Shown here: positions 47,016-64,000 of the stretch, one piece after another
How the letters are laid out: every line of letters starts with the position of its first letter
Numbering within the stretch: the stretch's first letter is position 1
Notes under the pieces: model-generated
What the model saw: the letters and a program-made list of their open reading frames with translations, nothing else
The model's database searches: none
What the model was told of the DNA's origin: nothing
Source of the DNA: Nissolia schottii
Lineage: Eukaryota; Streptophyta; Magnoliopsida; Fabales; Fabaceae
Reading direction: 5' to 3'
DNA length: 64,000 bases
NCBI GenBank assembly: GCA_003254905.1
Contig: QANU01110956.1
Span: forward strand, 116,570 to 180,569
Made by a program: the position numbers and the translations under genes

Positions 47016-48519
47016 TCGGTAATGCATATTATTTATTATTGGTTTGAACGTTGAAGGAAGACGTGCCAGTTATTATTTTCGAGGCGGTTCGGTTACCGTC
47101 AGACATATCCGACGGTAAACACCCACATTTATTACATAATTTTGCAAATTTTGAGGATGTTATAGTCGAACCTCACCGACGGTAACGTCCGTGTTGAATC
47201 CATGACAGTTTACAATTGGTGAGAGTTTACCATCTGCTATTCCCAACGATAACATTTTTTTTAAACTGAACCTCACTTCTTTACCGTCGGTAATGGCCGA
47301 CGGTAAGTTTTTCGCGCCCTTTTTTGTGAACAATTACTGTTGCTACTACTGGCGATGAGATTTGTTGACGGTAATCTGATGCATCTTTCCCAGTTCTTTA
47401 TGAGCGAACTGGTTACCATTGGATATATTTCGTTGTCCAATGGTATTACCATTGGCCTGATGTCCGACGATAACATGTGGATGGTAATAGTCAACTTTCT
47501 TGTAGTGACTATTTTCATGGGAGTTATATCTATGATAGAACTGTAAGCTAACGATGTTGACCCTAGTATACCTTGTACGATCGTAAAATAGAATATGATT
47601 CATGTAGATTTAGGGCAAGACCGTAAAGCTTGGACATGGCAGCCTGTGATGCCCAGTGTCATGTATCATGTAGATCAGGACTAACTATCAGGAATCTATG
47701 GACTCGGATAGTATATCCCCAACTATTGTGGCCTAGATACTTGGGTAGTGCGTAAAGACTAACTATTAGGAATATATGGTATCGCATAGTGTATCCCCAA
47801 CTATCATGGCCTAGATACTTGGGTAGTGCATCAAGAATAGTGCGCCATAAGCAAAAAATCGTAATGCTCATAATTTCTATCTAAAAAACTCGCTCTCAAC
47901 TGAATTATGTTTTCAAATTTTTTATGTACTATTTATTATTATAGAAATGTTTTATGCTTGTTATATATTATGTACTGCATCTGCATGTCATGTTTTCAAA
48001 GTGTCCCATGTCGTCGTGCAAACGACCATTCGCTAAGACTCTTTTCAGAGTTTTCACCCCTCAACCTTCCCCACCAATTACAGGTTACGAAGTGGAGTAG
48101 CAGTTCATGGAATTTATGGTCAGTGTAACGACGTCAGAATTTAAAAGTCAACATTTCACTTTGAGGTGAAGCTACCTATAGAACATGATAATTCTATTTT
48201 ATTTTGTGATCGAGTCATGTCTAGAGTGCTCCAATTGTATACGAGCACGATCTTTGTGTTCATTGTGAAATAATTTATGTTTATTTAGAAAATGAAAATT
48301 TTATTTGTTTTTAATTAAATTTAAAGTGCAATTTTTTTTAAAGCGTTCCTATCCGTAGGGGGAACTAGTCCTTTACACGCCGGTAACGATTTTTAGGTTG
48401 TTACAAAAACACTGAAAACAGAAACTTAATAGGTCATTGGTAATATCAGTCACAATGAAAAGTTGGGGTGAAGTGCAATAATTTCAATAACCTCAAGGAT
48501 AGTTTGTGCAATTTATCCT

Positions 48520-48568
<49 letters not shown>

Positions 48569-49194
48569 TTTTATATATTATGATAAACATTACAAGAAAA
48601 AAATAGCGAAATATTTATAGAAAGAGAGTATTATAAAAAATATTGAAATAAATAGTAAATAATGTATAATACAAATCAAAATTTCAATCAATAAAAAATG
48701 AATATTGAATACTATAATAGTAATATTTATTATACATTTAGATTTAAACAATTTATAAAATTTGTTATTTAATAATTATTTTACTTTTACTAAACATTTA
48801 CTTATTATTAAGATTATTTGTAAAGAGTGGATAACATAACAATGTAATATAATATAAAAGGATTTGACTTCTCTAAAAGTGAGAGATTCGATCGTTGCTA
48901 CCAGGGATAGATCCATCTTTAGGATAGTGAGGCCACATGCACCCAAAAACATTGAAATTTTTATATGATAGATAAGTAAATTAATATTTTTGCCTGCGTT
49001 ATTTCGTTTCGTCGATTTCCTTTCATTCTTCTTATCCTATCAAAATAACAAGTTTTCTCTCATTTTCTAATATACTAGTAAAAAAATTGCTTGGCTACTT
49101 GGTAAGCCAAAAAAGCAAAGGATATCTCTTCATTTTTTTTTAAAAAAAAATCTCTTCATTTTAAATGCCTAAATATAATTATATGAAATTTCAT

Positions 49195-49690
49195 ATTTGT
49201 TGTGATTTTAAGAGTGAAAATAAAGTTCCACGTTGACTAAATTTTGACAAAATAAAAAAAAAATATTTAAGAAGATCTATAAATTCATTGCTTTAAGGTT
49301 TTTGGTAAATATAGTGTTTAACCAACTTTGTGTCTCACTTAGCTCGTTTATTTAAATCTCTTCCGATTTTAGACTCCCCTATATGCTTTGCTCATGAAGT
49401 TTGCACTTGAGTTGCGACAGACCCAACTAGTGTGTGTTTGCTTGGGGTGTGGTTCCAGCCCATGAGCATTTTGCCATGAGAAAGCGAAGGAATGAGGGGG
49501 AGCATACAACCATGTTGGGATAAAGTCTCACATTAGTTAAGCTTTGACTAAGTAAAAAGTATATATTTGGGAGCTTTAAGATTTTGGATCAAAATGTGAC
49601 ATCTAATTTATTTTGTGTCTCGCTTAATTTGATTGTTTAAAATCGCCTATGGTTCCCTCTTATCGCTCTAAGCCTAACAATATTATTATA
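49195..49690. repeat. Direct-repeat pair, possible TRIM retrotransposon
   Basis: Two ~170-bp blocks (about 49210-49380 and 49515-49660) share the order 'aaagttccacgttgactaa/aaagtctcacattagttaag', 'tttgac-aa', 'tttaag', 'tttgtgtctc(a/g)ctta' and a 'gattttaga/aatcgcc' end. The right copy begins TGTTGGGATAAAGTCTCACATT, an LTR-like start common in plants. About 130 bp separates the copies. Confidence 0.42.
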
Positions 49691-49780
49691 TTTTGCCTCC
49701 ACTACCTAAAATTTATAGATTCGTCACCTGTTGGTACAAAATCAATGGTTTAAAATTTTATAAGATATAACCATAAAGGG

Positions 49781-50164
49781 TTGGTAACCTCCACAAACTC
49801 ATGCGGAGGTTAGCAATGTTCACATTTTCTTTTAGACAATAAAATCACTCCTCCCTTTTTAAATCAACTTATAATGATTAATAGTTTTGTAGTTTGATGT
49901 TATTCACATTAATTACTATTATGATATTTCTCTCACTTAAATTAAATATATAGTACCTTCTCTCCTTTTCTTTCTCAATTTTGTGTTAATGTACTATTTA
50001 ATTTAAGTGAAAGAAATATCATAATATTAATTAATGTGAATAACATCAAATTACAAAATTATTCATCATCATAAGTTGATTTAAAAAAGGAGGAGTAATT
50101 TTATTGTCCAAAAAAAATGTGAACATTGCTAATCTACCCATGAACTCGTGGAGGTTAGCAAACT
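49781..50164. mobile_element. Foldback (palindromic) MITE, about 385 bp
   Basis: The left arm (49781 to about 49970) and the complement of the right arm (50164 to about 49985) match over some 180 bases. Examples are 'TAACCTCCAC', 'TTAGCAATGTTCACATTTT', 'CAATAAAATNACTCCTCC', 'AAATCAACTTAT', 'TTTGATGTTATTCACATTAA' and 'CACTTAAATTAAATA'. The two arms nearly touch, so almost the entire element is one hairpin. No open frame. The target duplication is unclear. Confidence 0.85.
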
Positions 50165-51788
50165 ACAAATATAAATATTAATTTTTGTGATATAAATATT
50201 AAAATGAAATGGCTCTTTACAACTCTGTTTTATTTCCTTCTTTTTTTCAGTCTCATACACTCATTGCATAAGGTTTTGCTTTCCTTATGGCAAGTTTTTT
50301 TGTTGACAATAGCAATGTTTGAATCGTGTGAAATCGAGTAAGGCTAGCTCACATTTTGTATATATATCTTATAGTTTTTTTATGCTTACATATTTTGTCT
50401 ATATATCTTGTAGTTTGCTCACACTTTGGGCAACTTTGAAGTACTGTGCTTGTGACTGACATTAAGGGCAGGTATGTTTCGGCTTAAAAAAAGTGAATAA
50501 AAAAATATTTTGTTAAATAATTAAAAAAAACGTTTAAAATAGATTTTTTTTTTGAGAAAACTATATATTTCATTTAGCTTCTGCCTGCTTAAATACTGCA
50601 AACAATTTTTTTAAAAAAATTAGATTTACTTTTGAAAATTATACAAGCATTTGAAACTGATTTTTTAGTTTTAAAAAAATATTTTTTTCAAATAAACTAA
50701 AACGCATGCTCCCTAAATTGGCAACCTATATTACTTGTGGACAGTTGAAGTTTTTGATGTTTTGCATTTGTTATGTGTCATTTGAGTATTCATTACACCT
50801 CATTAAAAAAAAGAAAAACGAAAAAAGCAATGATGTTTCTGCTAAGATTTATATCATCTGAGTAAACCCAAAAGGATAATCACAAATGATTTTTAGTAGA
50901 ATCATTATCAACACGTTCTAATTAATTAAGGATTCAATTGCGTGAACATTTTCTTTAAACTACGTTAGATTCTTCTAGTCTTCTCTTAACGTTAGGCATG
51001 AGATCATATGTTTATTTTTTTCCTTTTTTTAATAGTGTAACTTCATCAAAAGCTCTCCACATCTAATAATTTTTCATCATCATTAGTATGACGTTATTTG
51101 TGGATTCTCTTATCCTCTTGTAGGATGATAGTCTCATCATATAACTTGATTATATTATTGAAAATTTTCAATATCTCACTAATTATTTATAGAATTAAAG
51201 CAATGACTTGCTATTCATCGTTTACCTTCTCTTCTATATCCAACCACATTATCAAACTAGCTAGTTGGCTAATCCTATTAGTATATGATCATGTGAATTG
51301 TTTCATTCTTTCATTCTTAGTGTTTACGTACACACATTTTTATGCGCATATGATTGATTAATTATTTCAAAGTATAAATCTTTTTTAACATTTTTTTCAC
51401 GTCTTCTTTAATGTTATCTCTTCTAACATTGTGTACTTGATTGCAAAAAATAGAATCAACCTAATAATATTTGTAATTTTTTTTAAATAGATTTTCACTC
51501 ACTATCAACCATCTCTTAAAAGTTTTTCTTCTTCCAAAGCATTATCTAGACATTGCTGCACCAACAGATGTTGTATTGTGCATTAATCCTTGCATAGTAA
51601 AATTGTCATTTCCATCGAAAACCAATATTTCAAAATTTATCGCACTAGCCCGTGTATTGAACCGCTACTCCTTCGTACTTAGAAAGAGACAAACTTCACC
51701 AAAGCATTTACGAAATACATCCAAAATATGTTGTTGATGTGACACTATTGATAATAAATAAGGTAATGATGTTACTAAATGATTTCTT

Positions 51789-52818
51789 GAGTTTTTTTTT
51801 CTCTTTTGCCACAACTGTTCAAACAAATTACCAAAATACCACTGTTTTCAAACTATTTACCGTACTACCACGGTTTGCGCTGACGTGGACGCGGCGCCAC
51901 GCGTGGCATGCCACGTACTATATGTCTACACGCTTGTGCCCTTTTGATTTAATGATATATGTCAAACGTTCATTTCATATCGTAGTTTAATGATATTAGG
52001 TCGATGACATGATTTAACATTGGCATATTCACATACACCTCTAATTTGATGAGTGTTCATAACCCTAAAAAATCAAGTGGACTCATGGTTGTTCGTAAAA
52101 ATAAACAAGCAATTCAATGGTTGATCTAATGGTTGTTCCTAAAAATAAACACAGGACGTTGACACCAGTGGTTGTTCATAAACCCTAAACAAGCAAGTTC
52201 GCATATTGTAGATTAAACTCGGTTTGCATAGTCAATGGTAACAGTATGTTGGGACACACGAAATGATGAGCCATCTTATACACTATAAATTGTCACAAAT
52301 ACAAAAATACAGGGCGCGAATAGTCACTAGCAAGTAACATGACTAACACAGGTCAATCTATTGAGTTTAGGCGTTACGGTCTACGATATACTATGGATTA
52401 CGGTTTATGACTATGGGTTTTGGTTTGGGGATGATGATTTTAGGAAGTACTAGGATTTAGGGCTTTCGGTGTTGGGTTTTAGGTGTTTGTGTGATGGATT
52501 TTGCGTGTTGTTCTTCGGGGGACGGAATTTTGGTTCGGGTTAAGGTTTACGGGCTATAGTTAATCGCTTAGGGTTTAGGTTATGGTGTTTGGGTTAGTGG
52601 TTATGGGGTTTAGAGTTGTGAAAGGGGGAGGAGGGCTCAGTGTACAGGATTTGCCAACACGCTAGGCGAATCCGTGTAGGATTCGCCAACCGTGTTGGCA
52701 CTTTTCTTGCATTTTTCGTTTTTTCCTTNGCAAACCGTGGTAGTACGGTAAATAGTTTGAAAACGATGGTATTTTAGTAATTTCTTTGAACAATTGTGGC
52801 AAAAGAGAAAAAAAATCC
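51789..52818. mobile_element. Non-autonomous Mutator-like element, 1,030 bp, 9-bp TSD
   Basis: The direct duplication TGATTTCTT lies at 51780-51788 and 52819-52827. The ends are inverted repeats of about 95 bases: left GAGTTTTTTTTTCTCTTTTG, complement of right GGATTTTTTTTCTCTTTTGC. They continue through 'CCACAACTGTTC', 'CAAACTATTTACCGTACTAC' and 'CACGGTTTGC'. Nine-base duplications with long inverted ends define the Mutator superfamily. The interior has no transposase but is rich in degenerate TTTAGGG/GGGTTT words (52300-52620). One N is at 52729. Confidence 0.88.
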
Positions 52819-54169
52819 TGATTTCTTCCTCTTCTCCCATGACAACCACAACTTTCTCTCTTAATATCATTTGTTGGTTAGTGAAAATTAAATACACATA
52901 AAAGAATAATTAAAAAGAAGATAAATAAAACACAACATAAAAGAATACAAAATTTAACGTGATTAAATTACTTTCAATCTTTTTTTTACCGTTAATGCTG
53001 CAAATCTTTCTACTAAACATATCACCCAATAGTTTAATTACGCGGTCACTTAGATGGGACCCTCGAAATGCTATGATTTTCCCCCCTTATTGTTTATCCT
53101 CAATTTTACACTTGAATGAGGTATGCTCTTTTGTTTTCTTAATTAATAAGCATGCCTAGAACAAGTTTCACTCTAATTTAGTTAAGCTTTTTATTCTTCC
53201 ATTTAATTAATCGTAACCTTAATGAAAAATCTAGAAAGGCAGATATTCTTCAAGAAGTACAAGAAGCAAGTCCACTAAATAATCTATACACATAATACCA
53301 AAATCAATTAATAAAATGTGGCCACAGTTGTTTAATATAGCTAGATAATCAATAAGATGGCTGTGTGGCTCTAAACAAGAGAAAGGATAATGGCAGTATG
53401 TTGCATCATGATCCATGGTTTACACTAAAATAAGCATAATCTTTTAGTTAAAGAGACCTCTTCCTAACTTCAATCAAGTATTAGCCACTCATTAACAAAT
53501 CAAATCAGTGTGTCTTCTTCCTTAATTTTTCTCACATTTAAGCATTTCTTGGTTCAGACACTAAAGAAAGTTACATAAAGGCATTGCTATTTTGGGAAAT
53601 CCATGTTGTGGGTCTTGATTTATATATTCATATTGAGTGCAAACCTCGACATGATTCATTGATCCGTTATTTCTACGTGGCGCGCGAGATTACGCATTTA
53701 GATTATTATGTTCACAATAAAATAATTTTATATTATCATTTAATTAAATTGTATTATATATTAAAATTTTAATATAATAAATGTGAGATTTAAATACTTA
53801 CATTAATATAAAAATACATGACTGAATAATTATATAAAAGTATTGTATACTAATAGTGCATAAATATGAAATTCTTAGATTAAATGTATACGCTTTCCAT
53901 TCTTGAACACTAATCCACTTTATACGCGAGTATGAAAAAATATTGAAAAATTTTAAAGTAACAAATATATATAGTACTGTACACAATTGTTTACATTTAA
54001 TGTTATGTTTATATTGCTCTAATACTCTATTTTTTTTCTTCTTGCTTCGTTATTTTTTAAGTTTATTTATATATATTAAAAAAATTAATATTTTTTAATT
54101 TAAAAATGAATGAGTAACGGAGAGTATGGTTTTTTTTTGTCCAATGAATATATTTTTGGTACACTTTCC

Positions 54170-54742
54170 CATGATTGTTAAACTCTCGAGTTAACTCGTA
54201 AACTCTTACGAGTTTACAATTTTATTACACAAAACGAGTTAACACTTATGTAAACTCTTTTTTGGTAAACTTGTACAAGTTTAAGTAAACTCTCAATTCT
54301 ATTAGCGAGTTTACGAGTTAAAATCTACCTATGAGTTTACGGGTTTATTCCAAAATGTACAAATTTTGTAACTTGGTTAGATACTCACCTAACTTTCTTT
54401 ATATTAGATAATATATATTGAGTTTATTTAGTTAATTTCATATATTTATCATAATTGAGTTATGTTTTATTGAACTATAAAATAATACATGTACTAAATA
54501 AAGTATGACATAACCACTAAGTGTTATGCATTAAGGTGTATTTTATGATATTTTTTTCATTAATTTAATTTAAAGTTAACATTATTCAATTTCAATTATA
54601 AATACAATATTTAATAAAGTTTAGTTACTAGTTATATTGCTTATAACATATTCTTTTTACGTATGTAAACTCATACGAGTTTACGATTCGAGTTTACTGA
54701 GACTCCACGGGTTTACTTAAACTCTCGAGTTTGACAACCTTG
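54170..54742. mobile_element. Non-autonomous hAT-type element, 573 bp, 8-bp TSD
   Basis: The direct duplication CACTTTCC lies at 54162-54169 and 54743-54750. The left end CATGATTGTTAAACTCTCGA and the complement of the right end CAAGGTTGTCAAACTCGAGA are inverted repeats, and similarity extends inward through repeated 'GTAAACTC.TACGAGTTTAC' units. CA-starting ends and an 8-bp duplication identify hAT. No transposase is present. A truncated relative is at 32818-33250. Confidence 0.85.
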
Positions 54743-55839
54743 CACTTTCCAATGAATTGCTTAATCGGCCCAAAAATCCTTAAAGGGGGTGCTTTATATA
54801 TGTCCATAGATCTCGTAAGGTTAAGAAAACTCTTTGATCTTTGCATTCACATAACCAAATTAATTTAAGTCATTAGAGTCCAACAACACCAATAGAGAAG
54901 CCATTATGCGGTTCCTTTACTTGGAAATGTTATTGTTTCCTTTCTAAATGTGTAAAGCATATAACTAAGATGATAACATGGGATTAGTGGGTATAAAACC
55001 ATTGGGATCCTTTTTTGGAGTGTCTCCACTTTGCTTTGTGATCTTAATCAAAACACTCACATGTGAGAACAACTAATGAAGTCACAACACCACTTCATTA
55101 GGGGTTGCAATCCCTTTAAATTTGAGGACCCCCTTCTAACCACACATATTTTGTGGCTATTAGGGTTAGTTGTCACCAGTGTTACTAATTAGTTGTGGAA
55201 CGGACCAAGATAGGTCCACATGTTGTGTATTGGTAGCACTACTTAGTTTTTCATAGTATATATTTAATGTGTTTAGATAATTCATCTTAAATTTAGAATA
55301 AATTTTTTTATTAGTTTATTTAAATTTAGATTTTTACAGTGTACAAAAAAATAGAAGTGACTTTCTAATGATTATTAATTGGGAAGGGTACTACAATTAT
55401 TCATACAAGTTTGATTGATAAATTATGGGTTATGGCTGTCATACAAGATTTTTATTAGGCAACAGTTTCTTTAGTATTTAATTAGTGTTAGTACAAAAAG
55501 AAAAAAGCAAAAAAAAAGGATTATGTACAGAGGCCAAGTGTCACGGCCATTAGATCGACACCTTGCAAAACAAATGGAGTGATTCCTCTATCAGTTGTGG
55601 GGCAACTAAATCGGGTCCCATTTTGTTTGGTATTATCTACAAAGGTTAAAATAATTTATTGTGAATTTAAATAATTTTTTTCATTAAACAAAATTTTCAG
55701 TCATTACATTTTTATTCATGATTTTCTTTTATAAATATAATTGTGAGAGACATTATTCTCATAATTTTAGGATGAAGTATTAAAGATTACTCCTCCTTCT
55801 AACAAATGTGTTTTTCAAAAATTAAAATTGTGTCACTGT

Positions 55840-55881
55840 CCTTATAAGAGACTAAGTTGCCCTTATAAGAGACTAAGTTGC
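55840..55881. repeat. Perfect 21-bp tandem duplication
   Basis: The unit CCTTATAAGAGACTAAGTTGC occurs twice back to back with no difference (55840-55860 and 55861-55881), so the duplication is recent or is an assembly artefact. Confidence 0.9.
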
Positions 55882-55929
55882 TTATCACTCATCCAACAAC
55901 TTGTTAGTAACTTTTTTTTGCATAATGCA

Positions 55930-56790
55930 GAGAGATTAATTGAGTACTTAATATTATAAAATAAAATATCTCAATAACTTCTAATTTTCCATCAGAAGTA
56001 TATTCTAATAGATTAATTATTATCCATTGAATTTTATACTATCATCTAATTACAATCGTAGTTGAGTTTAACTCCTACTATTTTAAAAGTTTCACATGTA
56101 ACAATAGTACGTGAATAAAACTCTTGGTGCAAAGCTCTTTTATACTCTCAATGCATAGAAATTAATCTCATATATTTTAATTGATTTTTTTTTTATGCAG
56201 ATCATCATCTTAATTTGTGAGCACGTGCTAAGACGCTATGCAGGGCAACCATCCCCGTATAGCATTTTGTATTTTCTTATTTGGTATAAAAGGGTTAGGC
56301 ACTTGTGCTTGCCAACTCTTCAGTGTCTTAATGAGCTTCAAGTTTTGCTAACGACAAAATAATATTTAAGCAATGCTCGGAACTTGTATGTGTAAATAAT
56401 GAATCATATGCATAACTGTTAATGTGGATGTGAGTCTAACTAGTTTGCTAATGTGACAAATCATTAGAGTGATAAATTATTATTTTTTTTTTACACAGTC
56501 AATACATAGAAATTTGTTATATAAATATTATAAAACAAAATATTACTATAACTTCCAATTTTCCATCACGATTCACACTTATATTTTAATTGAATTTTTG
56601 TATATGTACCTTCTTAACTAAATTTTTGAACCTGTACTAAGAATGGCAACCATCCTCTTATACCAATTTGTTTTTTATTTTTTTTCCTTCTTTTTGATGT
56701 CAAAAAAAGCGCGGCAATTATGCTCGACTCTCAAGACTTGATGAGCATCAAGTCTTACTAATGAAATGAATGATCAATTATTGAACATTT
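55930..56790. repeat. Diverged direct-repeat pair
   Basis: Blocks at about 55950-56370 and 56505-56785 share 'atattataaaa(t/c)aaaatat', 'taacttc(t/c)aattttccatca', 'ttttaattga', 'gtgctaag/gtactaag', 'ggcaaccatcc', 'ttttgt-tttt', 'ctcaa/ctcttcagtgtcttaatgagc' versus 'ctcaagacttgatgagc', and 'atcaagt-tt-ctaa'. The two copies are clearly related but much diverged; origin unknown. Confidence 0.5.
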
Positions 56791-58009
56791 ATAATAAACA
56801 TATCTTTTAAGTTAGAGATGATATCTCGTATATCTTTAGAGATGATATCCCAAAGGAAATTGGATTTGCCACTCGTTCGGTTTTGGTGGCCTGGTTTGCT
56901 TCGGTTGTAGCAGCTGGTTATTTTTGGATGCATTGTTGCTGTGAGTGTGATGCATTGTTTTGTTAGTTTAGTTGGGAGGCTGTTTGCATCATTTGGTAAT
57001 CATGGGTTGTTGTTCGATGTTTTCTCATTGGATATTTATTTGGGTAGTTGTTGCTTAGGTGGGTTGTTTTGTTGCTCTATAGGATTTCAACTCTGGGTGT
57101 GTCTTGTATTGTAATGATTCATTGGTCTTTTGTTTTCCCTTTCAATTGTTTGGTCAGCTACTCTTTTTCCTCACTAAATTTTTCAGACAGGATTTAATGA
57201 GGCTTAGTATTTACCTGTCAAAAATTGTTTTGCGCATGAGTGGGTGTCCTCTTGGTTCTTGTTACTCTTTCTTGCCTTCAGGTTTAACCAATTATTTGTG
57301 CGCATAAAAAATAAGCATAAACTTCGTTTAAATCTCATCGCATATTAAATAAAACATGAGTTACCGTAATGTTACATTATCTCCGGTAAAATAAATCCAG
57401 ATAATACTAACTTCTTTTTAACTTACAAGAAACAATAAATTAATCATTTTGTTTAGAATAATTGACATTCATCGTAAATGTACAACTTTTTTTACACTGA
57501 AATTTACTCAAACCTTATCACAAAAATAAAAACAGTTGGTTTTCTCCAACCCCCAAACTACTTGAGTGAATGTGTAAAAACAGTGTATGCCAAATATTCT
57601 CTTATTATTTTTTACTGACAAAAAAATTGATTCAAAAATTGTGAGTAAAAATATTTTCTTCCATGGTGGGCTCTTTTCATTCAAAGGGCATGTAGAGGGT
57701 TGACCAAAAAAGAGAACCATTCACTAAACAGAAATATCATTGCCAGGAACCCAAGGAAATATTCAACCGATAATCAAACTGACAAAATGATAACATGAAG
57801 GTAAGCCGAAAGGTGATTGCAGAGTTCCAATCATATAGCTAAAAGTATTAGCTAATTTAAGCAATCATACCCCAGTTACAGTAAAGAGAATAGTTCTAAC
57901 AAACATTCTGCTATTACAACATTCACTTGTTGAAAGGAAAAGCATCCTTCTCCAAGAATCGCCACACCCATCAAATGTGACCAGACCACGCCAAAATTTT
58001 TCGAATGCC

Positions 58010-63947
<5,938 letters not shown>

Positions 63948-64000
63948 ATGACCGATTCTCCGCGCCGTGACTCGGAGCGAGTCCGTTTCCTCGGAACTCG
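63948..64000 (+). CDS. Possible 5' end of a gene running off the window
   Basis: An ATG at 63948 opens a frame that stays open to the window edge: 17 complete codons, MTDSPRRDSERVRFLGT. The composition is GC-richer than the flank and resembles coding sequence. Ten bases earlier, another ATG (63938) opens an 11-codon frame that ends at TGA (63968-63970), overlapping the main start in a different frame. The product is not recognised from so little. It could instead be part of a leader. Confidence 0.4.
   Translation, partial: MTDSPRRDSERVRFLGT

Larger units (their letters stand above)
36550..47507 (-). mobile_element. CACTA (En/Spm) DNA transposon, complete ends, 10,958 bp
   Basis: Left end CACTACAAGAAAATAACTC; complement of the right end CACTACAAGAAAGTTGAC. 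The direct 3-bp duplication ACT flanks both sides (36547-36549 and 47508-47510), exactly the CACTA signature. Both ends carry many ACCGTCGG/CCGACGGT words in both orientations (roughly 36570-37150, 42250-42700 and 45930-47480), the expected subterminal transposase-binding repeats. Two gene remnants lie inside, both on the minus strand, so the element's 5' end is the right end. The coding parts are broken, so the copy is non-autonomous, but its ends look fresh. Confidence 0.93.
35278..48519. mobile_element. Older element bounded by inverted repeats, interrupted by CACTA
   Basis: The left end AGGATAAATTGTACAAACC (35278 onwards) and the complement of the right end, AGGATAAATTGCACAAACT (48519 backwards), are inverted repeats. 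Similarity continues for about 100 bases ('gtgactgat', 'aatgac/gatct', 'tttctgtttt'). Between them lie about 1.3 kb (left) and 1.0 kb (right) of older sequence split by the CACTA transposon. A TG...CA-type solo LTR (about 35570-48405) may form that older interior, but no 5-bp duplication was found. Terminal repeats of this kind suggest a Mutator-like element; flanks are too AT-rich to read a target duplication. Confidence 0.5.
48520..57960. other. Transposon-rich intergenic region
   Basis: No host gene is supported over 9.4 kb. It holds a (TA)n run (48530-48566), a possible TRIM (49195-49690), a foldback element (49781-50164), a Mutator-like element (51789-52818), a hAT-type element (54170-54742), a 21-bp tandem duplication (55840-55881), a diverged repeat pair (55930-56790) and a G/T-rich stretch (56850-57310) of unknown nature. 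The last ~250 bases are the 3' UTR of the ARF gene. Confidence 0.55.

Noticed and set aside
56850-57310. G/T-rich stretch that could be a retroelement 3' end
   Set aside because: No poly-A tail, duplication, or matching copy was seen; left as unknown spacer.

Overview
The window is nuclear DNA of a flowering plant, a eudicot. Genes have GT-AG introns and long AT-rich introns and spacers, one gene encodes a plastid-targeted ribosomal protein, and the R2R3-MYB and the stress-protein gene are plant-type. A legume is possible, but that is only an impression. One assembly gap (651 N) lies at 27248-27898, with single Ns near 25990 and 52729.

Layout. 1-4750: repeat-derived spacer. 4848-9271 (+): five-exon short-chain reductase related to cinnamoyl-CoA reductase (SNL6-like). 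9731-10820 (-): a cluster of small nucleolar RNA genes behind a TATA/site II promoter. Three box C/D RNAs are convincing: two match two rRNA sites each and the third has a perfect terminal stem. One H/ACA RNA is good and two H/ACA hairpins are weaker. This cluster is the least obvious and most interesting content. 14244-15884 (+): universal stress protein. 17051-19750 (-): large PWWP-domain protein, convergent with it. 23261-23803 (-): plastid ribosomal protein L12, with a degraded tRNA-Pro(UGG) about 240 bp upstream. 28326-32383 (-): R2R3-MYB of the MYB21/24/57 type with a 3.2-kb second intron. 58010-61242 (-): ARF1-class GTPase, 181 aa, whose last coding exon is only six bases. 63948-64000 (+): possible 5' end of another gene.

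The block 33-57 kb is mobile-element territory. A complete 10,958-bp CACTA (En/Spm) transposon at 36550-47507 has CACTACAAGAAA ends, a 3-bp ACT duplication, arrays of ACCGTCGG-like subterminal repeats and two decayed minus-strand genes. It carries a miniature, internally deleted duplicate of its own second-gene region. It sits inside an older sequence bounded by inverted repeats (35278-48519). Other elements are a Mutator-like element with a 9-bp duplication (51789-52818), a hAT-type element with an 8-bp duplication (54170-54742) plus a truncated relative at 32818, a ~385-bp foldback palindrome (49781-50164), and several diverged repeat pairs.

The protein genes are independent housekeeping or regulatory loci and do not form a pathway. 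All rRNA, tRNA and family comparisons are from memory, without database searches.
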